Of a DNA stretch of 64,000 bases, positions 40,760 to 53,900 are shown in pieces (the first letter of the stretch is position 1; each line of letters begins with the position of its first letter). This DNA comes from Entophlyctis helioformis (lineage: Eukaryota; Chytridiomycota; Chytridiomycetes; Chytridiales; Chytriomycetaceae). The DNA lies in NCBI GenBank assembly GCA_025526915.1, contig JAHLKH010000120.1:1-64000 (forward strand). Direction: 5' to 3'. The notes under the pieces are model-generated. The model ran no database searches. It saw only the letters and a program-made list of their open reading frames with translations, and had not been told where the DNA came from. A program made the position numbers and the translations under genes.

Positions 40760-43700
40760 CTACCAGGAGCTTGCACATGCCTATCCCCACCCCCTCTCAT
40801 CGCCAGACTTGCGTCCGTACCACGCCCAGCAACATCATCACCCGCACCACCACCACCACTTCCAGCACCAGTTTCCTGGCCAGCATCCAGACGCCAGCAA
40901 TAGCATCGTGAACCAGCATCAGCTTCTTGGCTACGCTCGTCTGAACTTGCCTGTCCTCGATCGCGCAATCGCGCCAACATCTGCATCGCCTGCGCACATT
41001 TCAGCTTCGCCAATGACACACTCGTCGCCGCAACCGCCACCAGCTCATGTTCAAGTCGAGGCTAACCCGCGGGCATCTGCCGGACAGCCGCTTCATCCAT
41101 CTGCTTCGCCTTGCCCAGGAGGCTCCGAGCTGCAGACTCTGCTAATCGATCCCAGCAGCCATCGACCATCTGGAGCCGAGGTATCCGCATGTCAATCTGG
41201 CCTGTGATAGCAAGCGTCGTAGCTGACTCGTTGGTGCACACGCAGCAATCGCCATACAACAGCTCGGAGAGTCGCATCACCAACCAAACTGGTGGTGCAG
41301 AGCACTCTGTTCCCAAGAGTGACCGAGACGAGGTACATCCATCGTTGCACGTGTTGATCGCATCCTTGCTTGCAATGGGAGAGCCATATCCCATAGATCT
41401 GACGCATCGCCACAGCAGTCACACTCGCGGTATCTCCCAAAGGCGTTCACGCCGCTTCCTTCGCTTGTGCGGCTGGTGGGTTCTGCGGCCACCATGTGCA
41501 CACGCGCACTTGCAGTGTGCACGTCGCTGACCGTCTGGCGTGTTGCATGCCCTCATGCAGACAAACGAGCATCACCCAAACGCAGATTACCATGATCGAA
41601 GGAGCTCACACAGCCATCCCTTCGCGTCCGGATCTAGCCCATACGACATGCACCTGCAGCATCCATCTCATCCTCCACACAATGGAGCCCATATGCCCGT
41701 CTACTATGCTCACGCTCACACCCCCTATGGCACATACGAAGGCGATCCATACGCCGGCCGCGCTGGAGGACCGTGGGCAAATGCGGTGCGTTTTGGTGCA
41801 TACGCACTGTTTCCCATGTGGCAATCAGCATGCTCACTCTTGGACGTTGTGCTTTCACAGATGCCTCCCATAGGCTACACGGTCGATCATCACGGCAACA
41901 GCTACCCTTCTGCATCGGTTCGTTGTTTGGGCTCCCATCAGCATTGTCGTCCATCTAACGTGCGTTGTCTGTTGCGTCACTCCAGCATCCTCATATGGCA
42001 CAACAGTCGCATTACCACTCAGTCGAGTCGTACCATGGACCGCAAGTCACTGCTCCTCCCCAAGCATTCTACACCTCGGCGAGTCAGCCAGTGAACCACC
42101 CGTCGTCAATGGCAGCTCCTGCGCATACCGATTCGTCCGTCTCGAACGCAGCATCGCAGTCGTCGTCGCGACAGGCACGTGCCCGACTTTGAAGATTCCC
42201 TCTGCCTGTGGCTGCCAGCTGTGTCTAATGCTCATCTTGCATCTTGCTCTCTCGGTCACGGCAGATTGGAGCCAAATCTACTCTGAGACAGACGCAGCTG
42301 CATTTTCGGCCCACTCACGGCGGGCAGCCAACGCTTACGCTTGAACGGACACCTGCATCGTCTTCAGGGCGTATGCCTGTGCAAGGGTTTGCCCAGGAGT
42401 ACCGGCAGGGATCCGAGCCAGACTCAGGAGCTGGATATGCACCTGCACATGGACAGTACGCCATGCAGCCGCCATACACGCATCCGCAATCGACACAGGA
42501 TGCCGAAGCCCTTTTCTACAGACTCTCCCGTTTGCACCTAGCAGCCAATCCACTCTGCAAGCAGTTCATGCCATGCAGCGATCCAGAAACAAGGCGTTTG
42601 GGGTCGACGATTTGGACGAAGACCTTGCGTTTTTCGGCACGCAAAAGCAGCTGGCTGGATCCACGCCTCTTCAACTGCCAGCGAGGAGCGACCGCGACGA
42701 TCGTCCATTGGCAGCTGCGCGCCGTTTTCTGTCACCATCGGCGCTGATTGATCTCTTCTCTGTTTTCCAGTTTTTCGAGGCTTTTGGTGCAGAGCTTCTT
42801 GGCATCGATGTCTACAGCACCACCAACACCATCACGTTTGGTGAGTTGTTTTTTAGCCACCCTGCATGACGACGCTTTGGCACTGCAGCGGATGCATGCT
42901 GACTCCGCGCTCCTGTACTCGGATCATCAATGTACAGCCAAGATTGTTGATGCTGTCCTCGAGCCGGCGTCATCCTTCCAGCTCTTGCTGGACCTGTACT
43001 CGCGAGCACTGGTGTTTATCGAGCCGGACGAGGCCCCGAAGGAGCAGATCCTCTTGCAGTCGTATCTTGCCGAATACGTCCGCGAGCTCATGCCCGATTG
43101 CTACAAAGAGCTGAGCGACGTTGAGTTTCCGCAAATATCGCCTGCAACGCACGTGTCGCTTTTGATGCAGCTCGTGTCATGGGTCACCGAAACGGAGGCG
43201 TTCCGACAGCACCTAGCCACCGCCGACGTGGCTATTGCTACCATCAAGAAGCGGCGCCAGGAACGAAGCGTGCGCTGGCGAGAAGTCCAGACCGAGCTCC
43301 ACCTCGTTCAAGTGCGCCTGGTAGAGCTGCAAGCCAAGATGGCGTCTGCCCATAGCCTGGCTGATTCGGCCGCGTCTTCATCGGAAAGCGCTCCTGCCGA
43401 ATCGCCGAATGCCAACGTGGCTGCTCCTGCCGATGCGGATGCTGTCGTAGAGCGCGGAACGACGGACGCGGCAAGTCCTTTGCAAAGGCTCTCTGAAGAG
43501 CAAAAGGCATTGTCGAAAGAGTACGCGACACAGCAGGCTGCTCGCCATAAACTCCAGCTTCGACGCGGTGCACTCGAGACGCTTGATTTCGCCGACAAGC
43601 GAAAGGCTGCTCTTCTGACCAAGGCACTGCGTGGGCTCGGAGATTGTCTCCTCGGCGTCGATCGGTTTGGCCGTGCGTACTGGTGGATGATGATTGTGCC

Positions 43701-45816
43701 AGACCTGCAAAGGGCCGCTTCCGACGGCAAGGCAGGCGGTGAGGATGCTGGCGAAGACGCTGGCCAAACCAACTCTGATCAAGCCAAACTCTTGGCAGAT
43801 GCCGAGCCAGGATCAAGAGATGCCGCACTCGAGTCCAACCAATCAGCATCAAGCACCCCAGCACCCGTCTTTGGCGTACTTGTCGAGCACGGCTACTCTG
43901 CACACGAAAGAGACGACCCTGCCCTTGCCGAGTCGACAACAGGCTGGTCGTACTTTGGCAGCCTGGCTGCGTTGTACAGCTTTACCGAGACGCTTTGTGC
44001 ACGCGGCATTCGCGAGCGAGCACTTCGGACGGCGATTGACCGACAGCTTGGCGAGCTGAAGCTGCCCTCGACGCTCGAAGGCGAAGCCGTTTTACAAGCA
44101 GCAGCAGCAGCCGTGACGGACAGCGGCCAGAGCAGTCACCCAGTCACGCGCGCTACTGCTGCCATGACTGCCTTTGAGAAATGGCTGCTGAATGTCACAG
44201 GCATCACTCTGCAGGACTCGTCGACTCAAACAGCACCGGTATCAGCAGCAGAAGGGCAGGACATGAACGTCGCTCCTCTTGCAACCCCGTTCGGCGTGCA
44301 TTTTGGCCGCATTGTCCAAGATGCATTCATTCAGCTGGCCAAGCTTTGCAAGGTCGACGCAGACATGTTACGCCGGCTAGACGCGCTGGAGATCCACAGC
44401 GTGCTCGATATCCAGCGCGTTCTCGAGCAGATGTGGCAAGACTCGCATCTGGACCCCCTGACTCTGCAACACAAGAACACCGCGATGCACACGGCCACTC
44501 TCTCACGACTGTACGAGTGGTGTGTGGACGTGGCCCAGCAACTCAAGGATGATATGGGTGTCTCTTCCGGCCAGCAGGACGACAGTGGCGCGATCGACGC
44601 AGACGGACACGAGCAGCGGCTTGGAAACAGCCCTGATGGCGACGGCGGCGCTGGCCATTCTGGATCCGTCCACCTCCAGGCCAGTGGCGAAGTAGCGGCA
44701 GCATCAGCATCAGCAGCATCCGATGCAGAGAGCAGCAGACAGCAGCAGCAACCGCAACCTGGCGACAGTTTGCAACTTGACGGCCCTGGTGCTGAGGCTC
44801 CCGAGATGCACTTCACGACCCGATCTGGACGGCGAGTCGCCAGGCTGCCATCGACTTGGACAGAGAATGGCAGCCAGCAGCGCGCAGCAAAGGCTCCAAA
44901 GAGTCGGAAAGGCGGTACATCATCTGCAAAGCAAGGCGATGCAGCGCACGACTCCACGGGCAGCAGCTCTCAGCAAGCACTGGACACGATGCCGATGGAC
45001 CTCTCGGCCCAGTCGGTGTCGCTGTCTGACGATGGCGCCAGAGTCGCGCAGCAAGAAGCAGCTGGTGCTGGCACCAACGGCGGCGGCCGTGTGGAGCACG
45101 AGCCCCAGTCCTCCAACAACGTCGCCACGCTCGCTGTGCAAACCTCGAAGCGATCCCGGCCGTCTAGATCCGCACAGTCAAAGGACCCCTCGACCAAGCG
45201 GCGGTTAGCACCTGCACGACACAGGACGTTGATTCTTGATGGCGAGAACGATGATGGCAATCCTGGCATTTATAGCGCGGCCTCTCCAGAGCTTGCGTCA
45301 GGTCGCGTTCCAGCAGCTGCCACTACTCAGGCGGCGGCAGCAGCAGCAGGTACATCGTCGCCGTTGCCAGTCGCTGCACAGTCGGCGGTAATGCCCCTCA
45401 AGGCAACGGCAGCAGCAAAGGGCAAGAAGCCGGCAAGGCAGCGCATGTCGCGTGCGGCCAAACAACGAGATGTTATTTTAATTGATGATACCGAGGGTGA
45501 TGGTGGCGGTGACGGCGACGGCCAGCGACTGGTGGCCATGGACACCGAGAGTGACAGCAATCCCAAACCCGGCTTGGTACGTCATGCAATGGCTCATGTG
45601 CAGCCGATCGTTTCTATTTTGGACGGACAACTGACAACGAATGGGTTCAATCAAACGCTTGAACGCAACACAGTCTGCCCCACATATCCCAGTTGTACAG
45701 GATGCCACACAGAGCGGGAATGCGGAGCGTGCTGGCTTGCCGCCACAATCTCGCAAGAGCATGCGACTGTCAAGAAAGAGTTCTTGAGCGGTCACTGGCT
45801 CTGCATGCAAATGTAG
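40456..45816 (+). CDS. DDT/WHIM-domain protein (ISWI-partner type), Q/H-rich N terminus
   Basis: Probably a nuclear chromatin-remodelling cofactor, since DDT plus WHIM domains mark ISWI-associated subunits (Itc1, ACF1). The N-terminal ~450 residues are low complexity: a glutamine run (40714-40757), histidine runs and S/P/H-rich exons. The DDT domain spans LIDLFSVFQFFEAFGAELLG and, after an intron at about 42841-42937, AKIVDAVLEPASSFQLLLDL. WHIM-like motifs follow: LGDCLLGVDRFGRAYWWMMI and GWSYFGSLAALYSFTETL. A serine/lysine-rich tail has basic clusters (KKPARQRMSRAAKQR). No PHD finger, bromodomain or histone-fold is visible. An intron at about 42458-42540 explains an apparent frame shift. The ATG at 40456 and the end at 45816 are provisional: a donor near 45576 may lead to another last exon. 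An AATAAA lies at 45828. Confidence 0.75.
40714..40757. repeat. CAG repeat encoding poly-glutamine
   Basis: About fourteen uninterrupted CAG codons in the N-terminal part of the DDT-domain gene. Confidence 0.9.
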
Positions 45817-45827
45817 GCCATGCTTCC

Positions 45828-45833
45828 AATAAA
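45828..45833 (+). terminator. AATAAA poly(A) signal of the DDT-domain gene
   Basis: The hexamer lies 12 nt past the provisional stop codon and about 50 nt before the chitin synthase stop on the opposite strand. Confidence 0.5.
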
Positions 45834-45884
45834 TCGAATGATGGACAGAGCAGCAACGCTCCACTGTTGCACAGCCAGTTGCAG

Positions 45885-48800
45885 TCAGTCTATCGCCAAT
45901 GGGTCAAGGGCAGGTCGGACCGCCAGGCGGCTCAAGGCAATACACAAGGCGATGGTAGGTGCCTGCAGCAGCAGCAGCTCACCAGCACAAACGAAAGGAA
46001 CGGATTGAACGCGTTGACATTCTCAAGGTCCACGCCGATCTTGGACGCAATCTCCTTTGTCGTGAGTGCCGCGATCAGGAGTGCGTTGGACAGGATCCAG
46101 AAGAGAACGACGCGAGTACGGAAAGACTTGAAGTAGTCTTCTTGCGCAATGACATTCCGCTTGCGGCGCTCGCGTCTGGCAGCGGCATCATCCGCTGGGT
46201 TGGGCCGCAGCACCTTGAGAAAGTAGTTGTAGGTGGCGTCAATGTCCTTTTGGTCGACAGGCAGATCCACCGTAACGACCTGATCGCCCGTTTCAGTCTT
46301 TTTGGTGTGCACGGGAGCAGATGGCTCGGCTGGCTTGTTGTCTCCCTTGGTTCCCCACGACACGTCATGAAGGTTGCAGACTGGACATTCGGCAGGCGAT
46401 GCATGCGTTAAAAGTGCGAGCCAAACACAGCACGGCACATGCATTAGACAATGACGCCGTGCTGCAGCATTGCTAATGCCAAACAGAGACTCACATGCGT
46501 AGACCATAAGGATGTTGACAAATGACGGCAGTAGCAACAGGTACTGGACAAAGGACGTCAACTGTCGGTGGAGCCCTGCAGGTCAGATCACACCAACTCC
46601 AGCCCGAGAAAGGCAACTCTGAGCAAGCAAGCACGGAGCATGGAAGACAAGGGAAGAGGTGCACAGCAAGAAGCATGGTGTCTGACCATATGGCGCGGGT
46701 CTCCATGGATTGTAGACGCGATAATATAGACGCCATAGGTTGACATGAGCGACAGCGCCAAGTCTCGAAAGGCTGGCTGGAGCAGAAGCCGCGCTAATGA
46801 CGGCACGCTTGTCGAGCGTGTGCCGTCCGGATTGAGAGTAGTGGACGACTTGATTGCGTCTTGGATCGCGACATGGATGGCGTAGCCAGACTTGCAGATG
46901 ACGGGCGCAAGCTTCAGTACATGGAAGCCGATCAATGCCATGCGCGTCACTTACTATATACAGCAATGTGGCCATGATCAGCGCAAAGAGGGCAAAGCAG
47001 CCAATGTACAGATACTTTGATCCCTGTGGCCGATTGCCGAGAGACGCAATGAAGATCATCACAATGGCAAAGAGGTAAAGCTGTCGGAGGGTGATGAACA
47101 TGGGAATGCCGACACCAAAGAACGGATCTGTGCGTGCCTCTTGGACGACTGTGCCGGACAGAAAATCTGGTTTCCATGCCAGCAATCAGTCAGCCGATGT
47201 AAGCATGCCGCACATTTCGCGCATCAACAAGAAACTCGCAACGCGGCACGACGCCAAGAGGCGTTGTGGTGCACCGTTCCAATCCTTACAAAATGTCAGG
47301 TAAAAGTTTGCCAATGCAAACCAGTTGAAGATTAGGTTGATCACGTTGTCTGTGATTGCATGCCACGCGGATCTCGTCAGCAGCAGTACGTTAAGCGGTG
47401 CTCAGTCCACGAAGCTCAAGTACACATACATATGGTTTGCCACAACAAAACAAGCTTCCGAGGAACACTATGCGCCGAGCGGAAGATTTGATAGAAATGG
47501 ATAATGGCATGAAGCCCCGCAAAGAAGGATCCGTTCAACCAGCGACGACGCTGAGCTGCACAGCACAAGGAGTGAAAACGTGGAGGGTACGCGCGTGTGT
47601 GCGTGTAAGTATGCTTAGGATGAGCCATAGCTTCGTATCAGTACATGATGCTCAACCAAAGGACTACTTACAAATGTACTCTGGCACAGCGTCGGGAACA
47701 TCCGTTTCGGCTTTGGCTTTCTGTCGGCGGTATAATGTCCCAGATTGAGCATGTCAGTAGTCCATCTGGATCTGGACACGGAGCGGCTCCGCCGCAATGT
47801 GCATGCCATTGCAATCACAAACAGCAAGCATGCATGCGCAAGTGTGGATCGGATGCCGACTGACTTTGACGTATCGCAAAACCCAGGCTTCGTCGCGCTT
47901 TGTAACCAGCTCAAAGCACAGCACGCGATCCTCGGCAAGGTACATGTTGGCCATGGTCAGGTTCGGGCCGCCGTGCATCTTTTCTCCGATGAAATACTTT
48001 TCGAGCGGGCCGACGCCATCGCCACGGTTGAGCAGCGCGCGATAGCGATAGGCAGAGAAAGCACCCGGGAGCACACTGATGAACCCCAGCACAGACTCGA
48101 ACGGCTTGTCCAGCATGTTGGACATTTTGTACTCAAAGTTCTGCGCAGCAACGAGCGGATTGAGCAGTTTGGAGGAGCACGGTCCACACTCGGCGTAGAT
48201 CTCGCCGCATGCCCCTGCCACATTGGGGTTCAGATCAAACTCTGGTACGCACATCGCGTCAGTCAGCCACCAGCCATGCAAATCCCCAGACTTGACCAAC
48301 GGCGCAGCACAAATGCACCTTTCCATAAGAAGTATAGAGAGCGATCGGTTGGTTTTGTACCCACATCAATGAGCACGCACACGTTGGGGTTGAGGATCCG
48401 CCCGAACGCGTTGAAGAACCAGCGGTGGCTGTTGATCTTTTTGGCGTTCTTCTCTTTGAGACAAAAGAGCACCTGGATCGGGAAGTTGGATGTGTCGCCC
48501 TCTGCATCAGTGTACGCGTTCAGCAAGGTCCGTTAGTACCAACTTGGCCAGCCGGGATGCATGACAGATCATTTCAATGGCACTTGTGACATGCGGCAGT
48601 GCATACTTTTGACGTTGAGTTGGCTATCAAACGAGACGCAGGATGTATACTCGAAAACATGTGCAGTGACCTCTGCAAGCATCAAGGATGTATCAATGGC
48701 ACGCATGAGTGTGCGTCGGAGAACGTCCAGGCTTGCTGTCAGAAAACCATGCACCGATAGCATCAACGCTGTATGAATACCTTCGTCATTGATCGATGTC

Positions 48801-50267
48801 TTGATCAGACCCTCCTGATACACGCCCAGGACGCCGAGAACAGCCAGCGTCTTTTGGTGGATCTTGGCGCGTCCGTCCGAAACGATGCACAGCACAATCT
48901 TCTTCCAGCCTTCCGGGCCCCAGACAGCCGAATTCTTTTTGCGACACAAGAAGTTGATGTTGCGGCGGAGGCTCTTCCAGGTCTTGAGAAACAATGTGTC
49001 GTCTTCGTTGTACATGGTGACGACAATGAACAGCTCCGTGCTGCGGCCCTCTTCAGCAGGCCGAAGACTGCCGCGACACACACCGATCATGGTTAGTTTG
49101 ATCACCACGCCGTGTGTCTGCAGTGTGGATCTCTTACTAGTATCCCCGTTCGTAAAACTCGTTTGGGTCGCCAACCACTGCCGTGTCTGTGTTTCGAGGG
49201 ACGAGTGCGCATCGCAGGGTCAGCAAGTCACCGTAAATGTGCAATTGGAGATGCCACATACTTACATCGCAGGTGGGAGACTTCTCGAGTGTCCATCCGT
49301 CCTGAAGTATAGACTTTTTCAGGAACAGGCACCTCAACCACAAAGTTGCCCGATGGAGTAAGCGGGATGGTCTTGACGGTCGTGTAGCGAAACAGTGTGG
49401 CTCCCATACGCCTTGGAACAAACTGCTGTGCAGGCGGGTAGCTGTACTGCTGAAACGCGTCTGCATTGAAGACGGTGTCGGCAGAGAGGTTCAGGTCGTT
49501 GCCGTTGTAGCCGTAATCCGTGATCGGAGACCCGTTGAAGCTCAGCTGCTGATCCGTCTGCATAGTCTGCGGTTGCTGTGGATTGTACGAGTTGTTGTAG
49601 AAGCCACCCTAGTGCAGCGTGCATGTTAGGACGGCATGAATGCTTTGTGGATGGCTGATGGACATACAGGGATTGGTGATTGCTGGCTCGTGTAGGCAAG
49701 AGATGACGACAAAACACTTGGCTGCTGCTGCTGTTGATGCTGTGACTGTTGTGACTGTTGTGATTGTGCCAGATACGGCTGCAGTATTTGGGGCATCTGT
49801 GGAAGTGGCCAGCTGCTCAATCCGCTACTGTTGTTGTTGGTGGTGTTGCTGTTGTTGGTGGTGTTGCCACCTGCACTCCAGCTCGAAAAGTAGGGCCAGA
49901 ACGAGGCCGAGACTGAGCCACCCGAACCCGCATTATCGGCGGGCATGGGAATGGACGAGTCAGGGACAGGCGCCGGCGATGGCTGGGCTGTGCTGTTGAG
50001 CGACGGAGCCGTGAGATTCTGGGCCGGGGGATATTCGTACTGCAGGGTGGGGGATGCATCGCTCGTCGAACCCGACGAGCCCGATGCAGCATAGTGGGCG
50101 GGCCGAGGGCGGGATGCAGAACGGTGCCGACTGTTTGCTGTGCCACTGCTTCCAGCCGTGCCGTCCAGACGCTCTGGCGACGACGTCTGCGGAAAGCTTC
50201 CGATGAGTGGCTGCTGCTGCTGCTGCTGCTGCTGTGGCGGATGCTGCTGCTGTGGCGGAGATGACAT
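45885..50267 (-). CDS. Chitin synthase (family 2 glycosyltransferase)
   Basis: Plasma-membrane enzyme that polymerises UDP-GlcNAc into chitin. About ten exons from the ATG at 50265-50267. The N-terminal ~250 residues are Q/S/P/N-rich. The catalytic domain shows [95 protein letters not shown], the catalytic EDR (47925-47933) and, restored across a splice, [11 protein letters not shown] (47539-47553). Membrane helices follow (for example [18 protein letters not shown]), then [11 protein letters not shown] and a final helix pair ending LDPLAID. This is the conventional type without a myosin head. The [12 protein letters not shown] motif is typical of fungal classes I-III. The Q-rich start could be preceded by another exon. 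Confidence 0.95.
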
Positions 50268-50295
50268 GCGTTGTTGTGGACTCGACAAGCATGTA

Positions 50296-50301
50296 TTTAT
50301 T
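50296..50301 (-). terminator. AATAAA overlapping the MCCA stop codon
   Basis: On the minus strand the end reads GTC GAA TAA AT, so the stop codon lies within an AATAAA hexamer, as also seen at PDRG1. The chitin synthase start codon is only 30 bp further along. Confidence 0.45.
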
Positions 50302-53300
50302 CGACAAACGTCAAGAGACGCTTGCCGTCGCCAACAAGGTCGCCAGCATTGAACAGAACTCGCTCAACAACAGCGTCGCGGGGCGACTTGATGACGTGCT
50401 GGAGGGAGTGGAAGCAGACAACGGCGTGCAGGTGGGGTCAGCATCGAGTTGGTTCAGCAGGACAACATCTGCTGTACAGAAGGCCAAAGAGGATTGACGA
50501 ATGGACGACGTACCTCCATCTTCATCGCCTCGAGAATGACGAGAGGCTGGCCAGCCTTGACTTCATCGCCGGCCTTGACGAGAACCTGCGAGATCTTGCA
50601 AGGCATGGGCGTCAAGACGCTGCCGTGCCCAGCGTCGCTTGCAACTGCGCGGTAGGCAGGGATCGGAACGTAAACGACGTGCTTGGTGCCGTCAAAGAAG
50701 ACGTGCATTGCATCGTCACTGGCAGAGTGGACGACGCGCGACTGGATAAAGCGGCCGCCAATGCGCGCCACAAGCAGCGACGGGTCTGCAGACTCTTGTG
50801 CAGCAGAGAGCTCAGCATTGCCAATCTTGTGCACAACACCAGCGTGGTCCTTGACCTGCACATCCAAGGGTTTGGACACAGGATGCATGGTAGCGTTGCC
50901 AGGTTGCCGTTATTGCACTGGAGCGGCACAAGTGGCATGGATACCAAGATCGCAACTTACCTGGACCTGGAACTCTCCTGACGCAAGAAACTCGACCGAG
51001 ACTTTGACGGGATCCTTGCTGTCGCGAGACTCGAGGAACGCATACTCGCGGGTCGACGTGCTGTTCAGACGCAGCCCAGAGAGGCTCGACCAAGGCGACT
51101 GCGGCTCGGCCGAAAGAGACGCCGCCAGATCGGCAAGCTTCTTCTTTTCAACGCCAGCAAGAAACAGTGCCGCCTGCGCAAAGACGAGAGGATCGGTTGC
51201 CTGCTTGGGAGGGAACAGATCGGCCTCGTGTCTCTGCCAGCAACAGGCGTTAGAAGCAGGAGGTGTGGTTGATGTGAGAACGCATTCAAGAGGACTGCCA
51301 TCGCTGGCATCTGCGCCAATGCTAGCTGCACTGAGCAGCACCAACCTTGATGAAGCCAGTCTCGACATCAGCGCTAATAAAAGACGGGTGCGAGGCAAGC
51401 TTCTTGAGGAACTCGATGTTGGTGTTGGGGCCAACCACCTGAATGGAGGAGATCAGGGGGGTGAGCCCAGCAGCCCATTTGGGTTGTGCCAATGCACGTG
51501 CAATGCAAGTGCCATGGGCGACATACCTCAAACTCGCCAAGCGACTTGCGGAGAACACGCAGCGCTTCGGTACGGTCTTCGGCGTGCACGACAAGCTTGG
51601 AAATCATGGGGTCGTAGTGTACGCTGACTTCGTCGCCCTGGCGGACACCCGTCTCGATGCGGACATCGTTGGTCGCGTTCGGCGTGCGCAGATGCACAAG
51701 CCGACCCGTGTCAGGCATAAAGTTCTTGTCGGGGTTCTCGGCATAGATACGTGCCTCAAAGGCATGGCCGTTGATGCGCAGGGAGGCTTGGTCGAGCGGC
51801 AGCGAGTGGCCGGCAGCAACGCGAAGCTGCCACTCGACAAGGTCGGTTCCCGTGATCATCTCCGTGATGGGGTGCTCAACCTGCGCGATGCCAGCATATG
51901 TGAGTGAGCCGATCATTCGCTGTCACCACTCCAGCGTGTCTTGGCTACGTACCTGAAGGCGAGTGTTCATCTCCATAAAGTAAAACTGGTTCGTGTCCGT
52001 GTCCAGAATGAACTCGACGGTTCCGGCACCAACATAGTTGACGGCCTTGGCAGCCGCTACAGCCTTCTCACCCAGCGACGCGCGCAGCTCGGCAGTGAGG
52101 CCAGGCTGCACAGATCCAGTTGGTTACAGAAAAGCGACAAGCCAGGTGGTGCAGATGAGCACATGCCCACAGTCTGGTCACAACAGCCATACAACGAAGC
52201 CAACGATAATCGCACATACAGCAGGAGCCTCCTCGAGGATCTTTTGGTGACGACGCTGGACACTGCAGTCACGCTCAAAGAGATACACGGCGTTGCCAAG
52301 CTTGTCTGCAAAGACTTGGACCTCGACGTGGCGCGGACGGGTGATGTACTTTTCAATCAGAACCTTGTCGTCACCAAACGACTTGATGGCCTCGCGCTTG
52401 GCAGACTCGAGCATAAGGTCGAATTCCTGTCATGGAACGACGCGTGTCAACTGCACGCTCGAGCAAACAAGGGCACTGGAAACGAGTTCAAGTCCCAGCC
52501 ATCCAAGGCGACTTACATCGGCCGATTGGACAATGCGCATGCCCTGTATGCCGCAGATGCGGGTTATGGGGATGGAACCATTGTGTCAGCTAAAGCAGCA
52601 AAACCCAGCCATTCTGGCAACCAAGCCGCACCTTGCCACCACCGCCCTTGATCGCCTTGATCAGAACAGGGTAGCCCATCGCGCTCGCTTCGTTCTTGAG
52701 AAAGGCCGGCGACTGGTTCTCTCCGTGGTAGCCAGGCACGACCGGGACGTTGGCAGCCTGCATGATGTACTTGGACGCACTGGATGCAACGATGCTCGGT
52801 CAGTGCACCGCATGACACGAGTACCGACGATGGGGCATTATGCGGTGCACACACCTCTTGGAGCCCATGTCCACAATCGATTGGGCAGGCGGGCCGATAA
52901 ACGACAGGCCAGACGCTGCGACAGCCTCGGCAAAGCCGGCGTTTTCAGACAGGAAACCGTATCCAGGATGGATTGCCTAGACGCAAATCAGGACACAAGC
53001 GCACAGCGATGCACAAAGCAGATGAGTCTCAAGACGCCACTACGCGCATGGGTGCAGAGAGGGCAGCTTTTGCAGAGATCCTACTTTGCTCTGGCTGATC
53101 TTGGCAATGTTGAGGATCTTGTCCATGCGCAGGTAAGACTCGGCAGAGGCAGCAGGTCCAATGTTGTAGGCTTCGTCGGCCATCTGGACGTGCATGGAGT
53201 TGCGATCGGCATCGGAAAAGACGGCGACAGACTTGATACCCAGACGCTTGGCGGTCCGCATCACACGGCAGGCGATCTCGCCGCGGTTGGCAATGAGGAT

Positions 53301-53461
53301 CTTGTCAAACAGCGGGGCATGTGTGGCTTTGGGACCGGCCAGCGATGGAGTGGAAGCATGATCCAAGGGGCCAAGGCACGCATAGTGTCAGTAGGCGTCT
53401 GGGCCACTGAGATCTTGGCGAGATCAGGCTGCCAGGTCAGGAGGATGGATGGTGCGGTCAT
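50297..53461 (-). CDS. MCCA: Methylcrotonyl-CoA carboxylase, alpha (biotin) subunit
   Basis: Mitochondrial enzyme of leucine breakdown; this subunit carries biotin carboxylase and the biotin carrier. About ten exons. In order: [78 protein letters not shown] (ATP-grasp loop), [43 protein letters not shown]-type [17 protein letters not shown], and the biotinyl motif EAMKM near 50518-50532. It ends in a short last exon whose TAA overlaps AATAAA. The order with biotin at the C terminus and no carboxyltransferase domain separates it from pyruvate carboxylase; propionyl-CoA carboxylase alpha is the nearest alternative. The first exon (ATG 53459-53461) is uncertain and must supply the transit peptide. 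Confidence 0.9.
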
Positions 53462-53900
53462 GTGAGGGCGAGATTTGGACGGAGGCGTTTGGACAGAGGG
53501 CGTAGATGGGCAGGCAGCAGCCAGCAGACGCAGGTGCGGCAAAGGTGTGTGTGTCTGGCCAGTGGGGCAGTCTGCGCGGCCAGTGCGTCCGGCTCGGTCT
53601 GTGCATTATGCGCCGTTTGCAGTGTCTGGCGGCGTGCAAGCGCAAGGCAGCCAACCGACCGACCGACCAACCGACCAACCTTGATGGCGCACACTCGAGC
53701 GGTTGATGCTCAACCCGGGCACCGCGCGCCGTGCAGCAAAAAATCGCAACATTTCGGATTTGCAAGGCAAATTCTGGACGACCATCTGTTTGGCCGCAAG
53801 ATCCCCAGCCAGACCTCCAACCCGCACAGACCACCCGCACAGACCACAACCAGCCAGACCACCATCCACTGACGACCATCCACTGACGACCACGACGACG
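53462..53900. other. Divergent MCCA/HIS1 intergenic region, 439 bp
   Basis: It contains GACCGACC-type short repeats (about 53655-53680) and CCACTGACGACCAT tandem copies just before the HIS1 start (53865-53893). No convincing TATA box or coding frame is seen. Confidence 0.45.

Noticed and set aside
42500..42580. Apparent frame shift between the Q-rich part and the DDT domain, which could mean a broken gene
   Set aside because: A normal GT-AG intron at about 42458-42540 with a pyrimidine-rich 3' end restores the frame.
42841..42856. A 16-nt mini-intron (GTGAG...TTTTTTAG) in the DDT domain
   Set aside because: Using a downstream AG at about 42937 gives a usual-length intron and a much better DDT sequence.
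53261..53542. An alternative MCCA start at 53366
   Set aside because: The codon there is TTG, not ATG, and an in-frame stop lies just upstream; a spliced first exon from the ATG at 53461 is more likely.
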